Of a DNA stretch of 64,000 nt, positions 11,001 through 22,441 are shown one piece after another. The notes beneath the pieces were generated by a model. That model was not told the origin of the DNA. It worked only from the letters and a program-made list of their open reading frames with translations, and did not search any database. How positions within the stretch are numbered: the stretch's first letter is position 1; the number at the start of each line of letters is the position of its first letter. The DNA comes from Polychytrium aggregatum. Its lineage: Eukaryota > Chytridiomycota > Chytridiomycetes > Polychytriales. Where the stretch lies: positions 496,001 to 560,000 of the forward strand of contig NW_026516203.1 in assembly GCF_025602895.1 (NCBI RefSeq). Direction: 5' to 3'. The translations under genes and the position numbers were made by a program.

Positions 11001-14000
11001 TCCGCAGCTCGCTTGCGTGGAATAGCAAGTAGAAACGTCGGCAAGGCCGAGCAAGACCGCGCATTCCGGCTGTTGCTGTACTCACCCGCTCCTGAACCTC
11101 CAGATCCAGGCTGGTGCTGAACTCCTTGAGACCGGCAACGACTGCACCAGTGAGCGATACAAAGTCCTCGTGGGAAACCTGGGCAGTGTCGAGCGATCTG
11201 GACCAGCTAGTGTATATCTTGAGGATGTTGTGCACGTAGACGGCCTGGATCTCGTGCGGCAGACGCAGGACAGCAGGGTCCAGCAAGTTGTGCAGAACAG
11301 TCGGAGGGGACGACAACAGACTGTAACCAGGAGAGATGAAGGTGAGCACCATGAGTCTGTGAGCCCGCCAGGATCTTTGCATCGTCCTTGCGAGTACAGC
11401 GGTATGAATCGGTGGTGTGTGGAGGGAATCAGTCGCCTGGGGTCGCCCGTGGTCGCTCACCTACTGTACTCGCCACAGATCCAAGCCGCAGCGCTGAGCA
11501 CACCGACGTTAGTGTTCTCGTCTGTGGCAGTCTCCAGCAAGATCTTGTCAGCCAAGAGAGTCACCTGTGATCAAAAGACCGGTATCAGCCAAAGGGGGAG
11601 GAGCTCCTGCAGGACCTTGTATCTCGGACTTGCAACAAAGGGAGCATTGATACTTGCCATGCAGTTGACGGCGAACTGTCTCACGTTCCGCACGCGGACA
11701 GTGACATCGATAAGCTCTTTGGCGAGGAGCTCTCCGATGCTCTGGCTTTGTACATAGGCGAGGCGGGCCAGCACGCCAATGTACCACTCAAAGTTGGTGA
11801 TATTTTCGTACATATTCTGCGAGCAGATCTTGACAATCTTGTTGATGACCTCGCGCTCGTATTTGGCGTCGGTGACGGCGGCCTTGGATCCGCGCGAACG
11901 GCCCTCGGTCTCGCCAAACTGGCCTGAGAAGGGATGGTCCAGCAGAGTCAGCTGGCCCTGGAGCTTCTTGACAATGTTGATCAGGTTTCCCTTGGTGACC
12001 TGTTTCCGATACGATGGCAGAGGTTCATAAGAGGGCGAGCCGCTCCTTATTTACCGATTGTGACGGACACTGTCCAGCAGCGACCGACGTAGAGCATACC
12101 ATTCCAGAGATCAGATCCAGGGCACGATATCGGATGCTGACATCCGAATCGTCCAGACAGGCAATCACAATGTCTTTGTGCTCCAGGACAGCCTGAGGAC
12201 GGATCGGCAAAAGCTTGGCCAGGGCATAAAGTCCCAGATACTTGACTGGATCGTGGCAAGCGGTATGTCGAGCGGTATGTCGAGCGGTATGTCGAGCGGA
12301 ATGTCGAGCGGAATGTCGAGCGTGAGACCATTACAACAATCAAGCAGATGCGAGAAGAGTCGACTGCGGTCTATCATTTGTCGGGAATCGCCGACTGGCT
12401 CCAGAGCAACACACAATGGAGAACGCTCAGGCGTGCTGGTCAAGCATCAGGTCCGGCAAAGTTCCTTGCACCAAACACTGAGTAGCGGCGGTGGACGACT
12501 TACGATTCTGGTCTCGGTCCTCGATGAGGAGCTTGATCTTCTCGATGCACAGGTCAGTCAGGGCGTTGTCCTGGGCCTCGTTTTCGGTTCCGGATCCTGG
12601 GCCGCCAATCATACCGCCGTTGATGACTGTCAAGATGCATTCATACAAGAGCGACATGGCGGGGGTGCTTTGGATCAGGGAGGTCAGAGGCGGAACAAGC
12701 TTCTTGACGAGGCGAGGCTCGAGCGGGAGAAGTGCGGCAAACTGAGGGGAGGATCGTGCGAGAGAGGACGACGGACACGGCATGAGAACGGATATGCTGC
12801 GGCGACCACGGAACTGGAAAACGGGGCAGAGTGGCCGGGACGGAGCAGTCAGGTATGCGGCGCAACGACGGACATGTGCCATACCAGCTTGACGATCTTG
12901 ATGAGCATCCAATTGTTGGAGGAGTTGTTGAGGAGGCCGTAGAGCTGCGGGGCCATGGGGAGGTAGCTCTTGGGGTTCTTTCGGGCCAGCTCGCAAATGA
13001 CGCTCACAGCAGCGGACACAACCGCTAGAGTTTGGGGCAATCGTTGTGCGCAGTTTAGTCGGTAAAGCCGCAATGTGTGCTCGGAGACCGTCGCATCTCT
13101 TGCTGAACACCGGGTTTAGCTGGGTGGCCGAGACAGAGTATGGACGTACATGGGTCGGGGTCTTCGAGTCTCTCGCGCAGACGAGGGAAGGCTATGCGCA
13201 GAGTATCGGGGTGCTTCAGGAACACGCGATACAGGACCAGGATCACTCGCTTGCGAATATACGGCTTCGAGTGCGTGAGCATCGCAATCAGGTCGGGGGT
13301 GAGGTCGCGGCCCAGGTCGGGAGTAACGATCTGGGCAAGGCCATGGAGAGCCACTGCCGTTTCTTGATAGTAATTGGACGACAGGTCCTAAGAGGGAGGT
13401 GTGGGGAGCGGCGACGCTGGTCAGTGGCTCGTAGCCGCTATGTTGCTTGCCTCTGCCCATGTCTGACCAGCACGAGTCTGACAGCAGCCCGGCGGAATGA
13501 GCATGCTTTCGCACATCATCCTTGACCATCCACCAGACATTCACTCGGGCAGCCATCCACCCAGCTGGCTGGCGTCGCTTGCCATTACCTTCTTGATCAG
13601 ATTGGTGCAAAGCATGAGCACATCTGTGTCTTGGCGGAACGACTGCGATGCGGCAGTATATCCGATGCGTTTGTAGGCAATCTTGGGCGACGACATCACC
13701 TCGATGACATGGAATGATGCCCAGCTCATGTCATAGCCAAGCATATGCAGCTATCGGTGAGCAGTTGGCAACGCAGCCCCAGAGAGAGGTAGGGGTGGTG
13801 AGGTGCCGAAAGTCCGTCCCAGCAGCAGGAAGACCAGGAAGGGAGACAGGAAGCAGCCGCCACAATCGAGGGAATCGGCGGGAAGGTGTTAGTGGCGTTG
13901 ACATTGCGGACGGCAATCAGGGTGGGGGGAAGCAGAGGCGACCAGACTGGGCACTGGCATCAAGGAGCCAAGTGAATGCAGAGCGGTACGCACATATGCC

Positions 14001-14329
14001 AGCTTGGATATGGCTATGGCCCTGAGGTCGGGGTCGTCCCGCTTGATCTCCTGTCGGATTTCAGCAATGCACTTGGCAATGAAGGCATCCTCCTTGCCCT
14101 TGTTCGATCGGATGCCTCGAATCAGATCGGTGAGGGTCTGCAGTTTGAAGCGTGGTTGGGAGTGAGTGCGAGACGGGTCAGAGCGGGCAGTTGTGTGCTG
14201 ACACTCGGAACTCGGAAGCAGCAGGACGGCGCCGGCGATGAGGGGAGCCAGGGTGGGCACGAGCAGCATAGCACGCCGAGGGGCCGGTCGCCAAGGAGCA
14301 GGTCTGCCAACACCCACCTTCTCAAACAT
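8021..14329 (-). CDS. APL5: AP-3 adaptor complex subunit delta
   Basis: Large subunit of the AP-3 coat, which sorts cargo from Golgi/endosomes to the vacuole. Sixteen exons: 14329-14318, 14137-13994, 13750-13589, 13387-13150, 13024-12885, 12741-12504, 12245-12100, 11999-11658, 11564-11461, 11320-11086, 10900-10574, 10460-10316, 10226-9667, 9378-9220, 9058-8702, 8503-8021; total 1263 aa, near the usual metazoan size. The start MFEK|TLTDLIRGIRSNKG is diagnostic and the first coding exon has only 12 nt. The adaptin HEAT trunk follows (LGYDMSWASFHVIEVMSS, KPYIRKRVILVLYRVFLKHP, PAMSLLYECI, AAAWICGEYS), then ELNPVAPRAQRKVPVPDGLD, a long Lys/acidic hinge and a C-terminal appendage with the NNLSISSEEP strand. 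The intron 11657-11565 uses a GC donor. An extra small exon within 9666-9379 cannot be excluded. Confidence 0.95.
11565..11657 (-). other. GC-AG intron in AP-3 delta
   Basis: The exon ends ...TTTGCCGTCAACTGCATG and is followed by GCAAGT, the classic GC-type donor; the acceptor is tgatcacag. Using GC keeps phase 0 and joins RQFAVNCM to VTLLADKILL, matching the family alignment (human FAVAQM then a similar-length segment up to AAAWICGE). The only nearby GT donor (one base later) gives a frameshift and stop. Confidence 0.8.
12261..12320. repeat. 12-bp tandem repeat in an AP-3 delta intron
   Basis: Five consecutive 12-bp units: three copies of cggtatgtcgag then two of cggaatgtcgag. They lie wholly inside the intron 12503-12246. 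Confidence 0.9.
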
Positions 14330-14724
14330 GGCGAGATGCACAGTCGAGCTTGGCTCGTTCGGAGGGGGTGTGGGTTGGATTGCTGGCCGGGCCGGATCGT
14401 CTGGAGGCAGATGGAGCGAGCAGATGGAGCGAGCAGATGGGGCGGGCAGATGGAGCGAGCAGGCCAGGCGTGCGATGGCCAAGGCCTCCACCGCCGCAGC
14501 CGCCACAGGCCGGATTGCGGCCACACACACACACACACGGCACAATCGAGATCCCCAAACCTCACGCCAAGAGTGCGCTTGGCCTCGCCATCCACATCCA
14601 TCGCATCCGTCACCCACCCAAGCCCATCCAAACCCATCGGGCACCCGCGAGCCTCTACCCGCACGACCCAGCATCGCCGAGACCAGCACCACAGCCACAC
14701 CACAGCCACACCACAGCCGTCACC
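14330..14724. other. Divergent promoter region AP-3 delta / Pab2-like
   Basis: 395 bp separate the two start codons. It contains a run of gagcagatggag-like repeats (about 14408-14463), an (AC)n tract (about 14520-14540), cccatccacatcc stretches and three ccacaccacag units just before the Pab2-like ATG. No defined transcription-factor site is claimed. Confidence 0.5.
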
Positions 14725-15782
14725 ATGAGCGAGCCGAACTCTCTTCACGACACCGAGTTTGAGGTCCCCGTCGACGAGGTGGGTGCTGGGCACGTACGCC
14801 TGCTCCGCAGCCAAGCGAGGGGTCGCTCGCTGGTGCCCGAGGGCATCTTCTCCGGCACAACTGACTCGTCGCCCGTTGCAGGAAATCGAGGCCATGAAGC
14901 AGCGGGTTCAGGAGATGCAGCAAGAGGCCGCCAAGCTGCGCGACATGCAGGCCAGCGTCGAAAGCAGCATGTATGCAGCCCAGGATGCCTCCGCCTCGGC
15001 CAGCCACGGTGAGTCGAGCTCCGCTTCGAGCCTCGTCCATGCAGCGATCAACGGTTGTCGCTGCTGCAGGATGTCGATGCCCCCTATTTCAACGATGCCG
15101 GAGTCCCCCTGGCCGTGAATGCAAGATCCTGATGGCTCTTGTCTCTGTTCCAGCCCCTTCCGATGCCAACCGAGAGGAAGTTGATGCCCGATCGATTTTT
15201 GTTGGAAATGTAAGCCCTTGGACCATCAGTGTGTGCTTGTCCTGAGCGAGACTGGTCTTGCCCTTCTCCTGTTCGCTCTCGGCGTCCACACTCGCTGACA
15301 TCCCGATGCCAAATGCAGGTCGACTACAGCACCACCCCCGAGGAAATCCAAGCGCACTTCCAAGCATGCGGTCCCATCAACCGAGTCACCATTCTCTGCG
15401 ACAAATACACCGGCCATCCCAAAGGGTGCGAACTGGGGGGGGGGACATATTCGATTTGCATGGCCACCAGAACGACAGGATTCGTCGGTGTACCTGCCCC
15501 GGGCCTGTACCCAATCCAAACTGACACACTCTGTCCATCGCCAGATTCGCTTATGTTGAGTTTGCCGATCCCTCGGTTGTCCACAATGCCTTGGTGCTGA
15601 ACGAGTCGCTCTTCAAGGGACGTCTGCTGAAGGTCACCGCCAAGCGCACCAACATCCCAGGGCTGAATTTCCGCGGCCGAGGCGGGCGGGCTGCCTATCG
15701 GGGCAGCGGTCCGCGAGGCGGCTACCGAGGATACAGCGGCGGAGGATATGCTGGCTACCGCGGACGGCCTCCGTACCGGTAA
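14725..15782 (+). CDS. PAB2: PABPN1/Pab2-type nuclear poly(A)-binding protein
   Basis: Exons 14725-14778, 14882-15008, 15154-15209, 15319-15425, 15545-15782 give 193 aa. The start sits in a strong context (caccATGag). Architecture is that of PABPN1/Pab2: an acidic N-terminus; a short coiled coil ([20 protein letters not shown]); a single RRM with RNP2 RSIFVGNV and RNP1 KGFAYVEF, followed by [18 protein letters not shown]; and a Gly/Arg/Tyr-rich C-terminus ([28 protein letters not shown]) likely methylated on arginine. Family members bind poly(A) tails in the nucleus and act in polyadenylation, mRNA/snoRNA processing and export. Length is close to S. pombe Pab2. Confidence 0.94.
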
Positions 15783-17246
15783 GAGGTCGCTGCTGTGCGG
15801 GATCTGGCCGGGCCCGCGCATCTCGTTTGCCAAAGCTGGCTCCTCCGATTCAGCCGATCACGGTTGTCCCAGCACGAAACTTGAGCCTCTTCTAACAACC
15901 ATCACCTGTGTCGGCTCTACAGTGCTCGTCGCGGCTCGTTTGCGCCATACTAAGCATGGAGATGAATCGAGCTGGCATCCTCCTGGGTGGTCTCGATTAC
16001 CACAAGTGCCTTCCCCCCACTCTGCGTGTCCACAACTCGACCTCCACACACACACCCGTCTGTTGCTTTCGTCGTCCGACAGAGATCAGGTCAGCACGAC
16101 GTATTCATATAGGCATGCGAGCTCCCTCCCCTCCGAAAAAAAAAAGAGAAAAAAAAAGGAAGAGAAAAGAGCGAGCGAGGAAAATAAAAAAGATAGGATT
16201 GAAAAAGGAGGGAGGTATGAGCGATTCGCAAAAAGTGAAAAAGTAGAAGCAAAGAGGAAAAGTTGCTCGAAGCAGTAGGGGAGAGAACATGCACCACCTG
16301 CCAAGGCAAACGACCAACCACCAGCAAGCCGATGATCGCGAAGCTTCCTGTGTCAAAGCAAGTCGACGACATCAATGCAGCAATGATGCTACGAAACGGC
16401 GGAGCACTGTCGCATTGGTCGATGTTGTGGGCGTAATGTCCCAGCTGGCCATGGTGCAGGATCAACGAAGCGAGAGCCAATGCGGCTGAGCAGTCGAAGC
16501 CAGCCATCCCGGAGCACTGAGCCAACCTACAGCTTTCCTCACGCACATCCATCGATCAAGACCCAAAGCAGCTGTCTTCGACTCAGAGCATGTCGTTTCG
16601 AACACAAAGTGTCCCGTCTCGCGATACCAGTCGTCGCTTGACGCACAGAGAGCGCCGTGGTGATGGGACCAAGGACGAGCTGTTTTATGCTGGACGAAGC
16701 GGCACAATAAATGACTCGATGGTGATAACAAAGACTCGGGCAACCAACGGCGGTAGCGACAACGGCAGCGATAGCAGCAACGACAACGGCAGTGACAATC
16801 ATGACAAAAGACAGTAAGGACCACGGGGAAATCAACTGAGGCAAGAAGGAGGAATGGCAGCTGTGGGAGAGGGGTGGAAGGAGCCGAAGCGAGGGCGGTG
16901 CGAACAGGACAGCTACTTTTACAGAAGGGATACGGTGATTCATCAGGGGAGGGCCGCAAGAACAGCATAGATTTCCTCGGGTCCGATTCCGTTTCCGGAG
17001 AGCTACGCAAAGGACAGCGAGTCAGGTACTTGGCAAACACAGGCTGCGCCGAAACAGACGCCAAATACCCATCAGGCCGTCCACCATGTCATGCCTTGGT
17101 CCGTCATGCAGATCTCCGTGGTACGCCTCCGAGACGACCATTCCCATCGCCACCATCCCGGCTGCTGGCTGCCGGCTTGGCCAAACACAGCGACACCGTG
17201 CACATCGGTACAAGGATTTCGGATTCGACAGAATGGATTACTCACC
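15783..17246. other. Intergenic region between convergent genes
   Basis: About 1.46 kb between the 3' ends of the Pab2-like and RCHY1-like genes. A strongly A/G-rich tract (aaaaaaaaagagaaaaaaaaagg and onward) occupies about 16131-16262, and a gcgacaacggcagcgatagcagcaac imperfect repeat lies near 16750-16800. I found no convincing coding exon or RNA gene. Confidence 0.5.
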
Positions 17247-19809
17247 TCAGTTTTGATCTGAGAAGAGCCGGGTGAGGGTCCGAGATACCGAGCCTCTGCT
17301 GGCTGCGCTTCGCGTCTGGTACGTGAAGGTGGTGGTCACGTCGTTGAGCCCCTCGTTCAGATCCGCTTGGGAGGATGACGACGAAGGTGTCGAAGACGAA
17401 GCCAGCGAGGTGGCCTCTGACGAGACCGCGGCATTCGGAGCCTTGGCGGCGTCGTCAAGAGCAGCGGACTGATCCGAGAGAGGCTTGGTGCCGTCCGTGT
17501 CGGTGGTGGGCTCGGGCTCAATCGACTTTTTCTCGGAGGTTCGGAGCACCTTGGTATTGTATCCACTGCAAAAGCCGCACTTGTGGTAGAGAAAGTGGAA
17601 CTTGACGTCGGAACGCTTCTCGCAGTCGTTGCAGTAGATGTGCGAGACTGTCTTGGCGTATTCTGGCGGCATTTGGTGTTGCTCGAGCATGGCGTCGATG
17701 CGTCTAAAGTATTCGGTCATGTTGGCGAGGGATTTGAAGCAAGTTGGGCACTGATAGGACGTGTGGATATATTCCTGATGGCATTTGTAGTGTATGCAGT
17801 GGCCACAGGGCTGCGGGGATCCGGGATCAGGAGCGAATGAGTCTGGTGAGCGTACTGGCAACACGAGCTGCAACGCGCGATAGCGCAAGTGCTGTTGCAA
17901 TGGCACTAGTATCCTTGCAACAAATCGCCCGCCAACCACATCCTCTGCATCGAATCAAGCTCGTCTGCACTCACCATAAAGATCACGGTCGTGGTCGACG
18001 TGAACATGTACTCGCCACAGATCGGGCAGTCGCTCTCCAAGTTTCGTTCGATGCACTTGTGGCGGTTTTTCAGACTGATAGCCATGCAAACATTGCACTT
18101 TTTGCAATGGAAGTAGTCGATGCCGAGGCCCTTGCCGATTCGGCAGATTCCGCAGTCGTAGCAATGGTAGATGTTCTTCTTTGGATCATCGTCCCAGAGC
18201 TTGCATTCGTGGCAGTAGTACTTGCTTACTTTGCGGCCGCAGGCTGTGTTGATGCACTGCTGGCCTGCGGGCTGGACGGTGGAGCAGTACATGCACATCA
18301 TGGTGGTCGTGAGGTTGCTGCAGGCGACAAGCGGGTGGAAATACGAGACAGGCGCATGGAAATACGAGCGTGTGGTCAAAAGCGATCGATGGCCAGGGCG
18401 TGGCGGGGGTGGGGCCAGGGAATGAAGAGACAGATAGGCTCAGCAATTAGAACTCGGAGCTTTCCACACAGCAATCGTTGTGAGGGCAGCATCACAAAGA
18501 TTCGGCCGAGCAATTTATGCAGGAACCTACCGGATGATATTGTGGTCCGAGATTTCGTCGTGGCAGAAGCGGCAGGTAAACCACTTGCCACAACAATGGG
18601 CTTGGAGCTTGGCAGACCGCTGGTAGTGCGAGCAGCCGATGATGCCGAGCTCCTTGTTCTGAAGACATTGCAAGCGATGCAGCACAAATGTTAGTCAGAA
18701 TCCACATCGAGAAATTCCCGCTGGGCGGCGACGGGAGGCAGACAACGAGCGAAGCAACGCAACCCAAAGTGCGAGCGAGTGTGCATGCAAGCGGAAAGCA
18801 TCGGCCATATCACACACTGGGATACGATACGAGCCCGTCTTGGCGTTCAGATGAGATACGTACATGGTAGGTGATTTGCTTGTCTTCCTCGGTGACCAGA
18901 TCAAAGTCGGCTCGCTTGTCATCAAGCTTGTTAGCTACATTGGCACGGCTGCTCTGCGCCTTCTGCTTTGTGGTCCACTGGGTCGTCATCAGCTCCTGCG
19001 AGTTGGTAACGGTAAAGGCGGATGTGTCAGCGCCACTGTGCTGCGAGCACTGCAGAGTGAAACACAGCGAACCCCCGGGCCGGCTCGAGTCATCGGCCGT
19101 GAGGACGAGATCACAATGGAGCAATAGTGGCATTCTGTGAGCCAAACCAAGCCAACCCACGGGTCGAGGGGTCGGTAATGGCGACGCTCACCTGGATCTT
19201 CTTGGCCTTTTCGGCTGGGGGAATGGACGTATCCTGCTGGATGACCATGATACGCTTCCGCAGCTCCTGCTGGCTTTCGGGAGGCTTCCGGTGGTCACCC
19301 GAGACTGCCGAGATCAGCTGGGATGTGCGGCCCAAGGGACGGTCGCGGGTGGATTGAAATACAGATCCATTGGCCGAGGACTGGGCCGAGCTGCTGCCGA
19401 CTTGGAAGCCATGACTATGGACATGGCCGTGGGCGTGGCTGTGGATGTGGCTGTGGATATGGCTGTGGTCATGGTGAGCCTCGTCCTCATCATCGGCCTC
19501 CTCCTCGGTCTCGTTGCAGGAGAGAGAGCCATCATCGTCAAGAACGTCTTCTTCGTCGTCGTCATCATCATCGTCGTCGTGGTCCAGATCCGAATCGTAC
19601 TCGCCGTCCAAGTAGTCCGGCTCATCCACTTCATCCATAGGGTCGTCCGTGTACTCAAAGGTCTGGGTAGCACCCATGGACAGGACGGCTGCGGAGGACG
19701 GGAGGGCACCGCCGCTGCCACCGCCCCCAAGCCTCATGCTTTCCTCGTCCAAGGAAGAGAGCAGGGTCGCGGATGGCGTTTGCTGGAGCGACGAAGGAAA
19801 GTCCGACAT
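17247..19809 (-). CDS. RCHY1: RCHY1/PIRH2-like RING E3 ubiquitin ligase (CHY and CTCHY zinc fingers)
   Basis: Exons 19809-19192, 18995-18864, 18658-18531, 18317-17975, 17810-17247 give 594 aa. The order is: a 200-residue N-terminal extension with Asp/Glu runs and an alternating His-rich segment (HSHIHSHIHSHAHGHVHSHG); the EEDKQITYH lead-in; the CHY zinc finger (GCSHYQRSAKLQAHCCGKWF, CRFCHDEISDHN); the CTCHY finger (CHECKLWDD, YHCYDCGICRIGKG, FHCKKCNVCMAISLKNRHKC); the RING-H2 finger (CPICGEYMF, PCGHCIHYKCH, CPTC); a zinc ribbon (CNDCEKRSD, HKCGFC); and a Ser-rich tail. All Zn ligands appear present. The family transfers ubiquitin to regulatory targets. The His-rich segment is not in human RCHY1 and could bind metal. 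Confidence 0.93.
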
Positions 19810-22441
19810 ATTGGTTTGGTGTTCCCGTTAAACCTTTGTAGCTGCCGACCAAACGACCGGGGCGGGATGGATGCCATTCGAAAGAGTGTAGGAGCATAGG
19901 AAACGGAGTAGAGCAGAGCATCAGCAATTTAATCCTATCGCCATCAGCCATGGCGGACCAGCCCGGGAATCGGAGCGCTCGCCGATGGCTCAAGCAGTGA
20001 CGCTGTCCAGACGCAGCCCAGACGAGGGAGACACTTGGGGTAGTGGAGACGCAGAGACGCCAAAGGAAACTCGGCCGGGAACGGTCGCCGGCACCAATGG
20101 CCCGGGCATTACCAAGGGGACTCGGCTGCGGGATGGGAGCGACAGACGGCAAACAGTAACCAGGAAAAGAATAGTACTGGCCGCTGGTCCAAGCCAGGAT
20201 GCAAGATGGAGGAAGAGGAGACGACGGGTCGGCGCTCTGCGGGGCAACGAGAGCCGCAAGCACACGTGTGTGTGTGTGGGCGCTCCCGAGGCCGGTCACG
20301 GGGGGCCAAAAATATCGGCAAGCGCCGCCGCCGCCCCACAGCCGAGGCGATGGCGAGAGACGAAAGCGAGAAGTGTGCCGGGGTGCAGCAGGCCCAATGT
20401 GCGGGACTCAATGCTGCAATTACCGAGGGCAAGGGTGAGGGTGAGAGAGAGAGAAGGGAAGCGTGGAACGTCTATTTATACGCAGGCTCCATCCGGCAGC
20501 TGCAGGCCTCGGAGGGAAGAGCGAGCAACCAGCGATGTGTGTGGGGGTGGCGTGGGAATTCGGGAGGCAGCATCGATATCTGGCCGTGCGGCCGAGCAGC
20601 AGAAAAGGTGCAGAGAAGGGATGCTCGTCGGGCTGTGATTTTAGAAGTTGACAAATGCACACAACGTGGGATCGTATGCGCGAGCGACCGGATACTCGGG
20701 CTAATATCCCGACCGGATAGCCAGGCTGAACTCTAGACCAAAGTCCCAGATGCGAAATAAAAGAGCCAAACCAAACCAAGCAGGTTCTGTACCGAATGCT
20801 GCACCGCGAGCATATCACGAGCCTTACCTAGCTGATTATATCGTTAGCGGAAGGAGCCGTTTCGCACGGAGAAGCAACAGGCCAAGAGGAGGCAAGGTTA
20901 GACGACGAGAGCCGATGAAGAATTGCAGAGGAAAGCGACGCGGCCAAGGGCCAAAGCGAGTATTATATGCAGAACACGACGCTCGCCAAGATCGATTCAG
21001 CTGCAGCAGCAGAAGCGACGCTGCTTTGCTCACACGGCAGAGTGCGCGAGCTGGATGATTGCCCGGGCATCGAGCAACCTAATAATACACACCACCAGCG
21101 AAGAATGTTCTGCACGACCGGGGGGGTGGTCCAAGGAGAAGCTCAGCAAAAAGCAAGAATAAGCCTCTGGCCCCGCTCGCTCGGTCTCCAATGGCGATCT
21201 AATAGCCCATCAATCGAGCAGTACTCCTCTACTCTGTTGACGTGGTTGGTGGTGGACGAGGAAAAAGAGAACATGTAGGTCTTCCGTCGACACCTCAATC
21301 ACATTGTTGCAACCACGGCGGCAGATCAAGCTCGGTCGAAACTGGAGGGGGTGGCAGTCGGCGCACACGGGCTCCACGGACAAGCATCCGGTGTGCAGGC
21401 GGCGAGGCGAGGAGCAGGTCACTTGAGGCCGACCCTGCCCCCATCAGTGCCTCTCAGAAATGCCCGAAAGCGGAGCGCCGTTGTCGCTGTGAGGAAACAT
21501 TGGCTGCCTGAAGCCAGACCCGTGGTCCTCCGATTGATGGGGCGATGATGTTTCGACCACGAATCAAGGACTCGCTGAAACGAGGGTGAAGGGGCTCACT
21601 GGCGGCCTGCGACACAACACCGCATCTGACGAGACTGAGGCAGCTACCGCGGCCGTAAACGGGAGCAAAATCAAGGCCGATAGATGCCGCGGGCGATGGG
21701 TCGCAGCGGCACTGAAATCGAGCGCCCTGGCCGAATGATTCCTGGGCGGCAGATGGGGATGATGCGGGGCACTCGCAGCAATCCAGATCCTATGGCACTC
21801 AGGGGACAACGTCTGAGCACCGATCCTGAGCATCGATCCTGAAGCGAATGTGCGGCCGACGGATGATTGCACTGCCGGTGTCTCCAGGCGCATTGCTGGT
21901 GTGGGTGCCGGTGCTGGTGCAAATGCCGTCGCTTCTGCTGCCGACCTGCAGACAACACCAAAGCAGATTCCCAACACCAGCACTGCTTCCAACGTCCACG
22001 CAGATGCAGACTCGATGCTGAATCTCAAGACATGCCCAAGACATGCCCAGGACATGCCCAGGACATGCCCAAGACTCGATCCTGGCGGCGAGATTGTCGG
22101 AGTCTGCCGCCCCCGTGCACACGCTGTGATTGGCCGGCGGCTCCGATCGTGCGCAGTCGCTGATACAGCAATCAGCTGGTCGGCCGCTTCTCGCTCAAGT
22201 TCTCCCTCTCGTTCCCGCCCATGTTGTCCCAGTCGGGCCGCCTTGCTGACCGTCCTCGGTTCTCTGCTCTCGTCTCTCGCTCGTCTTCTCGCATTTCAAA
22301 GCCGATATCAGGACCGTTCTTCCCAGCTGCCTCTCGTCGATTCCGATCCTGACCATCCATCTGTCCATCAGCCGCCAGAACATCACTCGGCCAAGACCGC
22401 TGCCCGAAACCCGCATCTCCTCCCAGCGTCAAACAATCGCA
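19810..22441. other. Long divergent intergenic region (RCHY1-like / Dre2)
   Basis: About 2.6 kb with no convincing exon. It contains gaga/purine tracts near 20430-20460, several short ORFs without recognisable product, and a small tandem repeat at 22030-22073. It must carry both promoters; upstream non-coding exons or an RNA gene are possible but unsupported. Confidence 0.45.
22030..22073. repeat. 11-bp tandem repeat upstream of Dre2
   Basis: Four consecutive units of acatgcccaRg (two ending aag, two ending agg). Confidence 0.85.

Noticed and set aside
13976-14728. 250-codon plus-strand ORF upstream of the Pab2-like gene
   Set aside because: Antisense to AP-3 delta exon 2 and made of gatggagcgag and (ac)n repeats.
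19291-19899. 202-codon plus-strand ORF rich in Val/Ile
   Set aside because: Antisense of the acidic and His-rich RCHY1 exon; the hydrophobicity is a by-product of Asp/Glu codons.
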